From Halomonas sp. 328 (GTDB lineage Bacteria > Pseudomonadota > Gammaproteobacteria > Pseudomonadales > Halomonadaceae): a DNA stretch of 64,000 bases. The DNA lies in NCBI RefSeq assembly GCF_015645095.1, contig NZ_JADOTW010000014.1, positions 40,771 through 104,770 on the forward strand, given 5' to 3'. Positions 42,269 to 51,131 of the stretch are shown in pieces. A program made the translations under genes and the position numbers. The stretch's first letter is position 1; each line of letters opens with the position of its first letter. The notes beneath the pieces are model-generated. The model had not been told where the DNA came from, searched no databases, and worked only from the letters and a program-made list of their open reading frames with translations.

Positions 42269-43333
42269 ATGCTGGTCGTACGCCCCGTGCGGCCGGCGGA
42301 CCTGCCGGCCCTGGAGCGGCTGGCGGGCTCCGCCACGCCGCGGCTGACCAACCTGCCGGCCCATCGCGACCGGCTGGAGGAGCGCATCACCCGCTCGCAA
42401 CGCGCCTTCGGCCGCGAGGTCGATTTCCCGGGTGACGAGCACTACACCTTCGTGATCGAGGATCGCGAGCGCGGCGAGGTGGTGGGTACCGCCACCATCC
42501 GCGCTCAGGCGGGGGCCAACGAGGCCTATTACACCTACCGCCAGGAGACGCTGATCCACGCCTCCCAGCAGCTCAACGTGCGCCGCGAGGTGCAGACCCT
42601 GTCGCTCTCCCACGAGGTCTCCGAGGCGACCCTGCTGTGTGCCCTCTCCCTGGACGAGCGCTACAAGGGCACCAGCGCCGAGAGCCTGCTGCGCCGGGCG
42701 CGGCTGATGTTCATCGCCCAGTACCCGGAGCGCTTCGCCGAGATCCTGGCGGTGGCCTTCCCCGGCTACCTGGATGCCGAGGGCGAGTCGCCGTTCTGGA
42801 ACAGCGTGGGCAATCACTTCTTCGCCCGGGGCTACCAGGACATCAACCATATCGCCGGGGTGCGCTCGAAGAGCTTTATCGCCGAGGTGATGCCGCAGTT
42901 CCCGCTCTACCTGCCGCTGCTCACGCCCCAGGCGCGGGCCGCCATCGGCCGCGAGCACCCGGCCCACGAGACGCCCATGCAGGAGATGCTGGCGGAGGGC
43001 TTCGTGCGCTCCCGCCATGTGGATATCTTCGATGCCGGCCCGGTGATCAAGGGCGAGCGGGAGCGTCTGGAGACCTTCCGTCGCGCCGCCTGGCACCCGG
43101 TGCGGGTGCGCCCGGCGGCCAGCCTGCCGGACGCCGAGCCGGCGATGATCGCCAACCAGAAGCTGGGCGAGTTCCGCTGCGTGGTGGCCCGCTACGCGCT
43201 CTCGCCCACCGGCCAGCTGATGCTGTCGCCGGAGCACGCCGAGGTGCTCGGCGTGGAGGAAGGTCGTGCGGTACTGGTGGCACCCCTGGCCCTGCCCGCC
43301 GTGGATGACGTCTATGACGAGGGAGAGCTGTGA
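42269..43333 (+). CDS. aruF: Arginine/ornithine N-succinyltransferase subunit alpha
   Basis: One of two paralogous subunits of arginine N-succinyltransferase, the first AST step (arginine + succinyl-CoA). It has 354 residues from the ATG at 42269, preceded by GGAGG. Family segments include MLVVRPVRPADLPALERLA, QTLSLSHEVSEATLLCALSLDERYKGT, ESPFWNSVGNHFFARGYQDIN, GVRSKSFIAEVMPQFPLYLPLL and HVDIFDAGPVI. It is less canonical than AruG, with insertions and a divergent C-terminus, as in Pseudomonas AruF. The stop overlaps the aruG start. Confidence 0.92.
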   Translation: MLVVRPVRPADLPALERLAGSATPRLTNLPAHRDRLEERITRSQRAFGREVDFPGDEHYTFVIEDRERGEVVGTATIRAQAGANEAYYTYRQETLIHASQQLNVRREVQTLSLSHEVSEATLLCALSLDERYKGTSAESLLRRARLMFIAQYPERFAEILAVAFPGYLDAEGESPFWNSVGNHFFARGYQDINHIAGVRSKSFIAEVMPQFPLYLPLLTPQARAAIGREHPAHETPMQEMLAEGFVRSRHVDIFDAGPVIKGERERLETFRRAAWHPVRVRPAASLPDAEPAMIANQKLGEFRCVVARYALSPTGQLMLSPEHAEVLGVEEGRAVLVAPLALPAVDDVYDEGEL

Positions 43334-44349
43334 TGCGTATTCGCCCCATCGCCCGTGATGACCTGGACGGCCTCCAGGCCCTGGCCCAGCAGACCGGGGT
43401 CGGCTTCACCTCGCTGCCCGACAACCGCGACTTCCTGGCCGGCAAGATCGAGGCCGCCGCCAGCGCCTTCGAGGAGCGCACCCCGGTGGACGACCGCCTC
43501 TACTTCTTCGTCCTCGAGGACGAGGCGAGCGGCGAGCTGGCCGGTTGCTGCGCGGTGGTCGGCCAGGTGGGCCACGATGCCCCCTTCTACAACTACCGGT
43601 TGGGGACCCTGGCCCACTCCTCGGTGCAGCTCGACCTGCACCGCACCATCGATACGCTCTTCCTGAGCTCCGATCACACCGGCGACGCCGAGGTCTGTTC
43701 GCTGTTCCTGCGCCCCGAGTACCGCAAGGATCGCAACGGCACCCTGCTCTCCAAGGCGCGCTGGCTGTTCATGGCGCAGTTCCGCGACCGCTTCCCGGAC
43801 AAGGTGCTGGCGGAGATGCGCGGGCGCTTCGACGAGAACGGCATCAGCCCCTTCTGGCAGTGCCTGGGCAGCCACTTCTTCCCCATGGACTTCAACGAGG
43901 CGGATCGCCTCACCGGCCTGGGGCAGAAGAGCTTTATCGGCGAGCTGATGCCCAAGTTCCCCATCTACACCCCCTTCCTCAGCGAGGAGGCCCGGGACTG
44001 CATCGGCCAGGTTCACGAGCACACCCGCCCGGCCCTGGAGATGCTCAAGAAGGAAGGGCTGCGCTGGGAAGGCTATATCGACATCTTCGACGGCGGCCCC
44101 ACCGTGGAGGCCTACCTGGATGACGTGCGCGCGGTGCGTAACTCGCGACTCTGTCAGGTGGAAGTGGTCGCCCGGGCCGAGAGCAGCGAGCGCCCCGGCT
44201 GGCTCGCCTCCAGCACCTCCATGCTGGACTTCCGCGCCGGCTGGGTGGGCCGCGGCCCCAACGCCGACGATGTCATCGTATTGACCGAGGAGGAGTCGCG
44301 TCGACTGGGTGTCGGCGCGGGCGATTCCCTCCGCTTACTCGAGACTTAG
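43333..44349 (+). CDS. aruG: Arginine N-succinyltransferase subunit beta
   Basis: Second subunit of arginine succinyltransferase, and the one closest to single-subunit E. coli AstA. It has 338 residues from the ATG at 43333; a GTG one codon earlier (43330) overlaps the aruF stop and is an alternative. It begins MRIRPIARDDLDGLQALAQQTGVGFTSLP, with conserved SVQLDLHRTIDTLFLSSDHTGDAEVCSLFL, GISPFWQCLGSHFFPMDFNEAD, GQKSFIGELMPKFPIYTPFL and HVDIFDGGPTV-like YIDIFDGGPTV. Follows aruF by gene duplication. Nine bases precede astD. Confidence 0.94.
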   Translation: MRIRPIARDDLDGLQALAQQTGVGFTSLPDNRDFLAGKIEAAASAFEERTPVDDRLYFFVLEDEASGELAGCCAVVGQVGHDAPFYNYRLGTLAHSSVQLDLHRTIDTLFLSSDHTGDAEVCSLFLRPEYRKDRNGTLLSKARWLFMAQFRDRFPDKVLAEMRGRFDENGISPFWQCLGSHFFPMDFNEADRLTGLGQKSFIGELMPKFPIYTPFLSEEARDCIGQVHEHTRPALEMLKKEGLRWEGYIDIFDGGPTVEAYLDDVRAVRNSRLCQVEVVARAESSERPGWLASSTSMLDFRAGWVGRGPNADDVIVLTEEESRRLGVGAGDSLRLLET

Positions 44350-44358
44350 GAGAAACGC

Positions 44359-45828
44359 ATGCAGGCCAAGCAGCAACAGTTGATCGGCGGCACCTGGGTC
44401 GACGGCGACGCGGAGGCGCTTGCCAAGACCGACCCGGTATCCGGCCAGACGCTCTGGACGGGCCGCTGTGCCAGCCCCACCCAGGTGGAGGCGGCGGTGG
44501 CCGCCGCCCGCGCCGCCTTCCCGGCCTGGGCCCAGACCCCCTTCGCCGAGCGTCAGGCGCTGGTGGAGCGCTTCCGCGAGGTGCTGGAGCGTCACCGGGA
44601 AGCCCTGGCCACGGCCATCGCCGGTGAGACCGGCAAGCCGCTCTGGGAGGCACGTACCGAGGTGGGGGCGATGATCGGCAAGGTGGCCCTGTCGATTCGC
44701 GCCTACGAGGAGCGCACCGGCGAGCGCGCCCGCGACCTGGGCGACGCCAAGGCGGTGCTACGCCACCGGCCCCACGGGGTGATGGCGGTCTTCGGCCCCT
44801 ACAACTTCCCCGGCCACCTGCCCAACGGGCACATGGTGCCGGCGCTGCTGGCCGGCAATACCGTGGTCTTCAAGCCCAGCGAGCAGACCCCGCTGACCGC
44901 CGACCTGGCCCTGCAGTGCTGGCGCGAGGCGGGCCTGCCCGACGGCGTCATCAACCTGGTACAGGGCGCGGCCCCGGTGGGCCAGGCCCTGGCCTCGGCC
45001 CCGGATATCGACGGCCTGCTGTTCACCGGCAGCGCCAAGGTGGGGGGGCTGCTGCACAAGCAGTTCGCCGGCCAGCTGGACAAGATCCTCGCCCTGGAGC
45101 TGGGCGGCAACAACCCGCTGGTGATCAAGGACGTGCCGGATCAGGACGCCGCCGTGCTGACCATCCTGCAGTCCGCCTTCCTCTCCGGCGGCCAGCGCTG
45201 CACCTGCGCCCGGCGCCTGATGGTGCCCGAGGGCGAGGTGGGTGATCGCCTGATCGAGGCCCTGGTCTCGGCCATCGACAAGCTGCGGGTGGCCGGCCAG
45301 TTCAGCGAGCCCGCCCCCTTCTACGGCGGTCTGGTCAGCGTGGCCGCCGCCGACGGCCTGCTCAAGGCCCAGGACGAGCTCGAGGCCCTGGGCGGCACCG
45401 TGCTCTCGCGCATGCAGCGCCTGGAGGAGGACACCAGCCTGCTGAGCCCGGCGCTGATCGATGTCACCGGCCTGCCGGTGCCCGACGAGGAGCACTTCGG
45501 CCCGCTGCTCAAGGTGTATCGCTATCGGGACTGGGACGAGGCCCTGCGCCTGGCCAACGACACCCGCTACGGCCTCTCCGCCGGCCTGATCGGCGGCGAG
45601 CGCGCCGACTGGGACGATTTCCTGCTGCGTATTCGCGCCGGCATCGTCAACTGGAACCGCCAGACCACCGGCGCCTCCGGCGACGCCCCCTTCGGTGGCG
45701 TCGGCGACAGCGGCAACCACCGCCCGAGCGCCTACTATGCCGCCGACTACTGCGCCTATCCGGTGGCCTCGGTGGAGGCCGACGACCTGGCGCTGCCCGA
45801 TTCTCTTCCGCCGGGGGTGAGTCTATGA
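44359..45828 (+). CDS. astD: Succinylglutamate semialdehyde dehydrogenase
   Basis: NAD-dependent oxidation of succinylglutamate semialdehyde to succinylglutamate (AST step 4). It has 489 residues. The aldehyde dehydrogenase motifs are present: [44 protein letters not shown] with the catalytic Glu, and [11 protein letters not shown] with the catalytic Cys (about 284). The final 28 codons (45742-45828) are duplicated 146 bp downstream, just before astB. The stop overlaps the ATG of the ORF that carries the duplicate. Confidence 0.95.
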   Translation: MQAKQQQLIGGTWVDGDAEALAKTDPVSGQTLWTGRCASPTQVEAAVAAARAAFPAWAQTPFAERQALVERFREVLERHREALATAIAGETGKPLWEARTEVGAMIGKVALSIRAYEERTGERARDLGDAKAVLRHRPHGVMAVFGPYNFPGHLPNGHMVPALLAGNTVVFKPSEQTPLTADLALQCWREAGLPDGVINLVQGAAPVGQALASAPDIDGLLFTGSAKVGGLLHKQFAGQLDKILALELGGNNPLVIKDVPDQDAAVLTILQSAFLSGGQRCTCARRLMVPEGEVGDRLIEALVSAIDKLRVAGQFSEPAPFYGGLVSVAAADGLLKAQDELEALGGTVLSRMQRLEEDTSLLSPALIDVTGLPVPDEEHFGPLLKVYRYRDWDEALRLANDTRYGLSAGLIGGERADWDDFLLRIRAGIVNWNRQTTGASGDAPFGGVGDSGNHRPSAYYAADYCAYPVASVEADDLALPDSLPPGVSL

Positions 45829-45974
45829 GTCGCTGCTTGATCCCTGCTGCCATCAAGGCGCTGCCAGCGCGCTCTCGTATTGGCACCGCCGACTACTGCG
45901 CCTATCCGGTGGCCTCGGTGGAGGCCGACGACCTGGCGCTGCCCGATTCACTGCCGCCGGGGGTTTCGCTGTGA
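45825..45974 (+). pseudogene. 49-codon ORF carrying a duplicate of the astD 3' end
   Basis: ATG 45825 overlaps the astD stop (ATGA), and the TGA at 45972 overlaps the GTG start of astB. About 20 unique residues ([20 protein letters not shown]) lead into a second copy of the last 28 AstD residues ([20 protein letters not shown], then SLPPGVSL). The first part of the 87-bp duplicate is identical to astD, whereas the last nine codons carry five changes, all synonymous. It is probably a recombination scar: the second copy keeps the ancestral astD-astB overlap. Whether a peptide is made is unknown. Confidence 0.75.
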
Positions 45975-47308
45975 GCGTGCTTGAAGTCAATTTCGATGGC
46001 CTGGTGGGGCCGACCCACAACTACTCCGGCCTGGCCCATGGCAACGTGGCCTCCATGTCCCATGGCGGCCTGGTCTCCAACCCCCGGGAAGGGGCCCTCC
46101 AGGGCCTGGGCAAGATGAAGTCGCTGATGGACGCGGGTTACGCCCAGGGCGTGCTCCCGCCCCAGCAGCGTCCCGACCTGGGCGCCCTGCGGGCTCTGGG
46201 CTTCACCGGCAGCACCCGCGAGGTGCTGGCCCGGGCCGCCAAGGAGGCGCCCCAGTTGCTGCGGGCGGTGTGTTCCGCCTCCAGCATGTGGACCGCCAAT
46301 GCCGGCACCGTGACCCCCAGCGTCGATGCCCCGGACGGCCGGGTGCACTTCACCCCGGCCAACCTGCAGTCCAGCTTCCATCGCTACCTGGAGCCGGAGA
46401 CCACCGGCCGGGTGCTGGCGGCCATCTTCAAGGACGAGGCCCACTTCGCCCACCATCCGGTGCTGCCGGCCACCCCGGCCTTCTCCGACGAGGGCGCGGC
46501 CAACCACACCCGCCTGGGCGCCAGCCACGGCGAACCCGGGGTGCACCTCTTCGTCTACGGCCGCCGGGCCTTCGGCGAGGGCATCGAGCCCAAGCGCTAC
46601 CCGGCCCGCCAGACCCTGGAGGCGAGTCAGGCGGTGGCCCGCCAGCACGGCCTGAGCGAGGCCCAGACGGTGTTCGCCCAGCAACACCCGGACGCCATCG
46701 ATGCCGGCGTCTTCCATAACGACGTGATCGCGGTGGGCAACGGCCCGGTGCTGCTCTATCACGAGATGGCCTTCCTCGACGAGCAGGGCACCCTCGACGA
46801 GCTGCGCGCCAAGATGGCGACCCCGCTGATCCCGGTGCGGGTGCCCAAGGAGGCGGTGAGCATGGAGGACGCGGTGGCCTCCTACCTCTTCAACTCCCAG
46901 CTGCTCTCCAACCCGGACGGCTCCATGACCCTGGTGGTGCCCGGCGAGTGCCAGGAAAACGAGGCGGTGTGGCGCACCATCCAGGACCTGCTGATCGCCG
47001 GCCCCAACCCGATCAACGAGGTGCTGGTCAAGGACGTCAAGCAGAGCATGCGCAACGGCGGCGGCCCCGCCTGCCTGCGCCTGCGGGTCGCCCTCTCCGA
47101 GGCGGAACGCGCCGCCCTGAGCGGCCGGGTGCTGCTCGATGATGGCCTGCACGGCGACCTGACCGCCTGGGTCGAGCGCCACTACCGGGATCGCCTGGCC
47201 CCGGAAGACCTGGCCGACCCGCGGCTGGCCGAGGAGACCCTGACCGCCCTGGACGAGCTGACCCAACTGCTCGCCATCGGCAGCGTCTACCCCTTCCAGC
47301 AGGCCTGA
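45971..47308 (+). CDS. astB: N-succinylarginine dihydrolase
   Basis: Second AST step: succinylarginine to succinylornithine, CO2 and ammonia. It has 445 residues with a GTG start at 45971 ([21 protein letters not shown], the usual N-terminus), overlapping the stop of the duplicated astD tail. Pentein-fold catalytic motifs: [50 protein letters not shown], and the nucleophile Cys in [14 protein letters not shown] strong terminator follows directly, and astE (succinylglutamate desuccinylase) is not next to it. Confidence 0.96.
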   Translation: MSVLEVNFDGLVGPTHNYSGLAHGNVASMSHGGLVSNPREGALQGLGKMKSLMDAGYAQGVLPPQQRPDLGALRALGFTGSTREVLARAAKEAPQLLRAVCSASSMWTANAGTVTPSVDAPDGRVHFTPANLQSSFHRYLEPETTGRVLAAIFKDEAHFAHHPVLPATPAFSDEGAANHTRLGASHGEPGVHLFVYGRRAFGEGIEPKRYPARQTLEASQAVARQHGLSEAQTVFAQQHPDAIDAGVFHNDVIAVGNGPVLLYHEMAFLDEQGTLDELRAKMATPLIPVRVPKEAVSMEDAVASYLFNSQLLSNPDGSMTLVVPGECQENEAVWRTIQDLLIAGPNPINEVLVKDVKQSMRNGGGPACLRLRVALSEAERAALSGRVLLDDGLHGDLTAWVERHYRDRLAPEDLADPRLAEETLTALDELTQLLAIGSVYPFQQA

Positions 47309-47325
47309 TCGCCCGCCGCTCAATG

Positions 47326-47362
47326 CAAGGGCCCCGCCTCGAGACTCGAGGCGGGGCCCTTG
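47326..47362. terminator. Terminator at the end of the AST operon
   Basis: CAAGGGCCCCGCCTCGAG and its exact reverse complement surround a single A, an 18-bp perfect dyad directly after astB and before the convergent small lipoprotein gene. It probably acts in both directions although the T-tract is weak. Confidence 0.8.
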
Positions 47363-47375
47363 GCGTTGCAGGGGG

Positions 47376-47531
47376 TTACAGCTCCTGGCGTTCCTGGCGA
47401 GTCGGGGGCTCGTCGCCTTCCGGCACGCCCCAGAGGGTCTCGCGGCTGCCGTCGGGGAAGGTATTGACCGTGCAGCCGGCGAGCCACAGGGCGCAGAGCA
47501 GGGCGAACAGGGCAGAGGCGTGGCGGCGCAT
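47376..47531 (-). CDS. Small lipoprotein, 51 residues
   Basis: Starts at the ATG at 47531 with GGAG upstream (the frame is open 12 codons further, without a binding site). MRRHASALFALLCALWLAGC is a signal peptide with lipobox LAGC (Cys at about 20), followed by a short mature part TVNTFPDGSRETLWGVPEGD that is rich in Glu, Arg and Pro. Function unknown. It is divergent from rmuC and convergent with astB. Confidence 0.7.
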   Translation of the reverse strand: MRRHASALFALLCALWLAGCTVNTFPDGSRETLWGVPEGDEPPTRQERQEL

Positions 47532-47668
47532 AGGGAGTCTCCGGGCCGGAAGGGGGTAGTTGCTCAAGTATTGCAGGTTCGCGGCGGGAGGGCTTCAACG
47601 CCTGGCCATTCCCGAGCGGCGGCGCCTCGCCTACCATGGGGCGGGAACCTCACGATAAGGATGCTGCG

Positions 47669-49051
47669 ATGACCTCCGATCCCCTGCTCTCGAGCCTCTT
47701 GGCGGGCCTGTTCGGGGCCCTGCTGGCGGCCGGCCTGGCCGGGTGGGTCGCGGCACGCCGCCAGGGCACGGCTCGGGAGACCCAGGCGCGTCTCGAGGCG
47801 CAGCGGGATGCCGCCCGGGAAGCCCTGGCCCAGGCTCGCGAGGCCCAGCAGGGCCTCGAGACCCGCCTGGCCCGCGCCCAGCAGGGCGAGCAGGAGCTGC
47901 GCCAGGAGCGCGAGCGTCTCACCGAGCACCTGGCCCTCAAGGAGCAGCACTTCCAGGAGCAACTGGCCCTGCTCCGGGAGAGCCGCAGCCAGCTGACCCA
48001 GGAGTTCGAGGCCCTGGCCAACGAGGTGCTGGAGCGCAAGGGGCGAGCCTTCGGCGAGCTTTCCCAGCAGCGCATCCAGGGCCTCCTGCAGCCGCTGCAC
48101 AGCGAGATGAAGGGCTTCCGCGACCAGGTGGCCAGCATCCAGCGCCAGGAGAGCGAGCAGCGCATCCAGCTGCGCACCGAGCTGCAGCAGTTGCAGGCCC
48201 TCAACCGGGAGATCACCGATCAGGCCCAGCGCCTGACCCAGGCCCTCCAGGGGCAGAAGAAGGTCCAGGGCAACTGGGGCGAGCTGATGCTGGAGAACGT
48301 CCTCGATGGTTCTGGCCTGCGCCTGGGCAAGGACTATCGCCGCGAGGTGAGCATCGCCACCGAGGCGGGGCGGCGGCGCCCGGACGCCATCGTCTACCTG
48401 CCCCAGGGCCGCCACCTGGTGATCGATGCCAAGACCTCCCTGGTCGCCTATGTGCGCTACGTCAACGCCGAGTCGGAGGCGGAGCGCCAGGCGGCCCTGG
48501 CGGAGCACTGCCGGGCCATGGCGGCGCGCATCGACGAGCTGGCCGAGCGCCACTACTACGACCTGCCGGGGCTCAACTCCCCGGAGGTGGTGGTGATGTT
48601 CGTGCCGGTGGAGTCCGCCTATGTGGAGGCCCTCAAGGCCGACGAGACCCTCTTCCAGCAAGCCCTGGAGAAGAACGTTCTGGTGGCCACCCCCACCACC
48701 CTGCTGACCAGCCTGAACATCGTCCGCCAGCTATGGCGCTTCGAGGACCAGAGCCGGCACAGCGCCGAGCTGGCCGGTCGCGCCGAGCGCTTCCATGCCA
48801 AGCTGCGTACCTTCCTGGTCAGCATGGAGGAGGTGGGGCGCAAGCTGGATGGCGCCCGCGGCAGCTACGACCAGGCCCTGGGGCAGCTGGTCAATGGCAA
48901 GGGCAACCTGGTCAAGCAGGCCGCCGACTTCGCCGAGCTGGGGGTGGCGGTGAAGCGGGAGCTACCGGAGTCCCTGGTGGAGCGGGCGCGGCTGGAACTG
49001 GAGACGCCCCGCGGCGAGGCCGGTGATGTCGGTCCCCTGAGGTGGGAGTGA
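47669..49051 (+). CDS. rmuC: DNA recombination protein RmuC
   Basis: Inner-membrane-anchored protein that limits DNA inversions and rearrangements, with a nuclease-like fold. It has 460 residues from the ATG at 47669. An N-terminal membrane helix (about 5-27) is followed by a long coiled coil rich in Glu, Gln and Arg (about 30-185). The RmuC domain follows with the motifs GQKKVQGNWGELMLENVLDGSGL, RRRPDAIVYLPQGRHLVIDAKTSL and VATPTTLLTSLNIVRQLWRFEDQSRH. The stop TGA overlaps the next ATG. Confidence 0.95.
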   Translation: MTSDPLLSSLLAGLFGALLAAGLAGWVAARRQGTARETQARLEAQRDAAREALAQAREAQQGLETRLARAQQGEQELRQERERLTEHLALKEQHFQEQLALLRESRSQLTQEFEALANEVLERKGRAFGELSQQRIQGLLQPLHSEMKGFRDQVASIQRQESEQRIQLRTELQQLQALNREITDQAQRLTQALQGQKKVQGNWGELMLENVLDGSGLRLGKDYRREVSIATEAGRRRPDAIVYLPQGRHLVIDAKTSLVAYVRYVNAESEAERQAALAEHCRAMAARIDELAERHYYDLPGLNSPEVVVMFVPVESAYVEALKADETLFQQALEKNVLVATPTTLLTSLNIVRQLWRFEDQSRHSAELAGRAERFHAKLRTFLVSMEEVGRKLDGARGSYDQALGQLVNGKGNLVKQAADFAELGVAVKRELPESLVERARLELETPRGEAGDVGPLRWE

Positions 49052-50079
49052 TGAGCCTGCTGCTCTGGCTGGGCATCCTCCTCTGCCTGCTGCAGTCGGC
49101 GCTCTTCTCGGGGCTCAACCTGGCCTTCTTCACCATCGGCAAGCTGGAGCTGGAACTGGAGGCGCGCAAGGGCAACCCCCGGGCCCAGCGGGTACAGCGC
49201 CTGCGCCAGGACGCCAACTTCCTGCTGGTCACCATCCTGTGGGGGAACGTGGCGGTCAATGTGCTGCTGGCGCTGCTCTCCGGTTCCGTGCTGGGGGCCC
49301 TGGGCGCCTTCTTCTTCTCCACCGTGGTGATCACCCTGTGTGCCGAGATCCTGCCCCAGGCCTTCTTCTCGCGCCATGCCCTGCCCATGGCGTCGCGGCT
49401 GGCGCCGATGATCCGCTGCTATCAGTGGCTGCTGTGGCCGGTGGCGCGACCCACCGCCTGGGTGCTGGATCGCTGGCTGGGGCCGGAGGCGATTCCCTAC
49501 TTCAAGGAGCGCGACCTGCATCAGCTGATCCGCCTGCACATGGAGTCCGGCGATACCGAGATCGACCGGGTGGAGGGGCGCGGCGCCATGAACTTCCTGA
49601 CCCTGGACGATGTGCCCCTGGCTCGCGAGGGGGAACCCCTGGCCCCGGAGAGCCTGATCGAGTTGCCCTTCGCCGGGCCCTGGCCCGTCTTTCCCGCCAT
49701 CGAGCGTACCCGTCACGATCCCTTCCTGCGCCGCCTGCAGGCCAGCGGCAAGCGCCGTGCCGTGCTGGTGGACGAGGCCGGCGAGCCGCGCCTGGTGGTG
49801 GACGTGGACGCCCTGCTGCGGGCGGCGCTCTTCGCGGAGGAGGCGTTCCTGCCCCTGGCCTTCTGCCATCGGCCCATCGTGGTGCGCGATTCGGCCACCC
49901 CCCTGGGGGAAGTGCTGCAGCGCTTCCGGGTGCGTCCCCTGCATCGCGAGGATGACGTCCTCGACGAGGACGTCATCCTGCTGTGGGGCGAGGAGAAGCG
50001 CATCCTCACCGGCTCCGATGTCCTGGGCCGGCTGCTGCGGGGCATCGCCCGCAGCGAGGCCTGCCCCGTTTCTTCCTAG
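49051..50079 (+). CDS. DUF21/CNNM-domain membrane protein
   Basis: A 342-residue protein of the CNNM/CorC-type family. Three or four membrane helices (about 1-135, including LFSGLNLAFFTIGKLELELEARKGN, ILWGNVAVNVLLALLSGS and CAEILPQAFFSRHALPMAS) form the DUF21 transport-type domain; the family is linked to Mg2+ and Co2+ efflux. The cytoplasmic part (about 160-340) looks like a degenerate CBS pair (VPLAREGEPLAPESLIELPF, RRAVLVDEAGEPRLVVDVDALL). No CorC-type C-terminal domain is present. It is translationally coupled to rmuC. A perfect 31-bp palindrome lies within the gene (49949-49979). Confidence 0.85.
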   Translation: MSLLLWLGILLCLLQSALFSGLNLAFFTIGKLELELEARKGNPRAQRVQRLRQDANFLLVTILWGNVAVNVLLALLSGSVLGALGAFFFSTVVITLCAEILPQAFFSRHALPMASRLAPMIRCYQWLLWPVARPTAWVLDRWLGPEAIPYFKERDLHQLIRLHMESGDTEIDRVEGRGAMNFLTLDDVPLAREGEPLAPESLIELPFAGPWPVFPAIERTRHDPFLRRLQASGKRRAVLVDEAGEPRLVVDVDALLRAALFAEEAFLPLAFCHRPIVVRDSATPLGEVLQRFRVRPLHREDDVLDEDVILLWGEEKRILTGSDVLGRLLRGIARSEACPVSS

Positions 50080-50080
50080 G

Positions 50081-51112
50081 TCATTCGGCCGCGGCCCGGG
50101 CGGCCTCCAGCCAGGTATCCACGAGTTCGCGGTTGGCCTCGATCCACTCCATCGCCAGGGGCCGTACCTGGTCGTCGGTGAGCTCCTGCTCGCCCATGGC
50201 GCTGTCCACTTCGCTGATCCAGGCCAGCGGCAGGCGTACCTGGCGGAACAGCTCGGCGGCGGCGGGGTTGGCCTCGAGGAAGGCGTTATTGGCGGCCACG
50301 CGGATATCGGCGGCCACGAACCCCATCTCGATGGGGTCGCTCACCGCCCCGGTCACGCCCTCGGCGCGCTCCGCCTCGTCGCCGACGATGCCCGGGGCAT
50401 TGATCCACCTCACCTCCCCGCCGGGCGTCAGGGCCAGCAGCCAGGCACTGGGGCCCCAGGTGTAGTAGAGGGCCGGTTCGCCGCTCTGGATCCGCGACAG
50501 CACTTCGGCGAAGTTGGCGGCGTAGCCCGCGTCCACATGGTTGATATGCTCGTGCAGTTCGAAGGTATCGAGCATGGCGTTGATGCCCTCGTGGCAGCCC
50601 CAGCCCGGGGGACAGCCGAAGAGGTCCGCCTTGCCGTCGCCGGTGGCGTCGAAGGCGGCCTTCACCTCGTCGCGGGTGAAGTCATCGATGCCGGTGATGC
50701 CGAAGGCCTCCACGGAGGCGCTGTCCACCAGGTAGCCCTGGATGCCGCAGGCGGCGCAGTGGGCCTCGAAGAGGGTGGCGGCGTCGTGGAAGCCGTCGGG
50801 CAGCTGCGGGTCGTGGAGGGGGAACCAGCCATTGGGCCAGTAGTGGGCGTCGCCCTCGGTGATCGCCAGGTAGGCCACCGGGTTGGAGAGGGCGATGGGC
50901 GAGCGCACCTCGTAGCCGAGTTCCTCCAGCAGCTCGACGAAGACCCAGCTCACCGGTACCGCCGAGGTCCAGGTGGCCACCGCCGGCTGCACGCTGACGC
51001 CCGCCCCGGGCGTCTCGGCGGCGGCGTTGTCGGTGGCGGTGAGGGCATAGGCCGCGGCGGCGGCCAGCAGGGCCCACTTCAGGGGGCGAGCTCGATGGAT
51101 GACGTCTTTCAT
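50081..51112 (-). CDS. proX: Glycine betaine/proline-betaine ABC transporter, substrate-binding protein
   Basis: Periplasmic receptor of the ProU-type osmoprotectant importer. It has 343 residues. The signal peptide (MKDVIHRARPLKWALLAAAAAYALTATDNAAA) is cleaved around residue 32. Ligand-box segments typical of E. coli ProX are present: GDAHYWPNGWFPLHD, DLFGCPPGWGCHEGIN with two cysteines, and EPALYYTWGPSAWLLAL. Last gene of proVWX; 19 bases separate it from proW. It supports uptake of betaine as compatible solute in a salt-adapted organism. Confidence 0.94.
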   Translation of the reverse strand: MKDVIHRARPLKWALLAAAAAYALTATDNAAAETPGAGVSVQPAVATWTSAVPVSWVFVELLEELGYEVRSPIALSNPVAYLAITEGDAHYWPNGWFPLHDPQLPDGFHDAATLFEAHCAACGIQGYLVDSASVEAFGITGIDDFTRDEVKAAFDATGDGKADLFGCPPGWGCHEGINAMLDTFELHEHINHVDAGYAANFAEVLSRIQSGEPALYYTWGPSAWLLALTPGGEVRWINAPGIVGDEAERAEGVTGAVSDPIEMGFVAADIRVAANNAFLEANPAAAELFRQVRLPLAWISEVDSAMGEQELTDDQVRPLAMEWIEANRELVDTWLEAARAAAE

Positions 51113-51131
51113 GACACACCTCCTCTGACGA

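Noticed and set aside
42269..44349. aruF and aruG as a split or frameshifted astA
   Set aside because: Each is full length and both carry complete succinyltransferase motifs; they are the known two-subunit arrangement of Pseudomonas-type aru operons.
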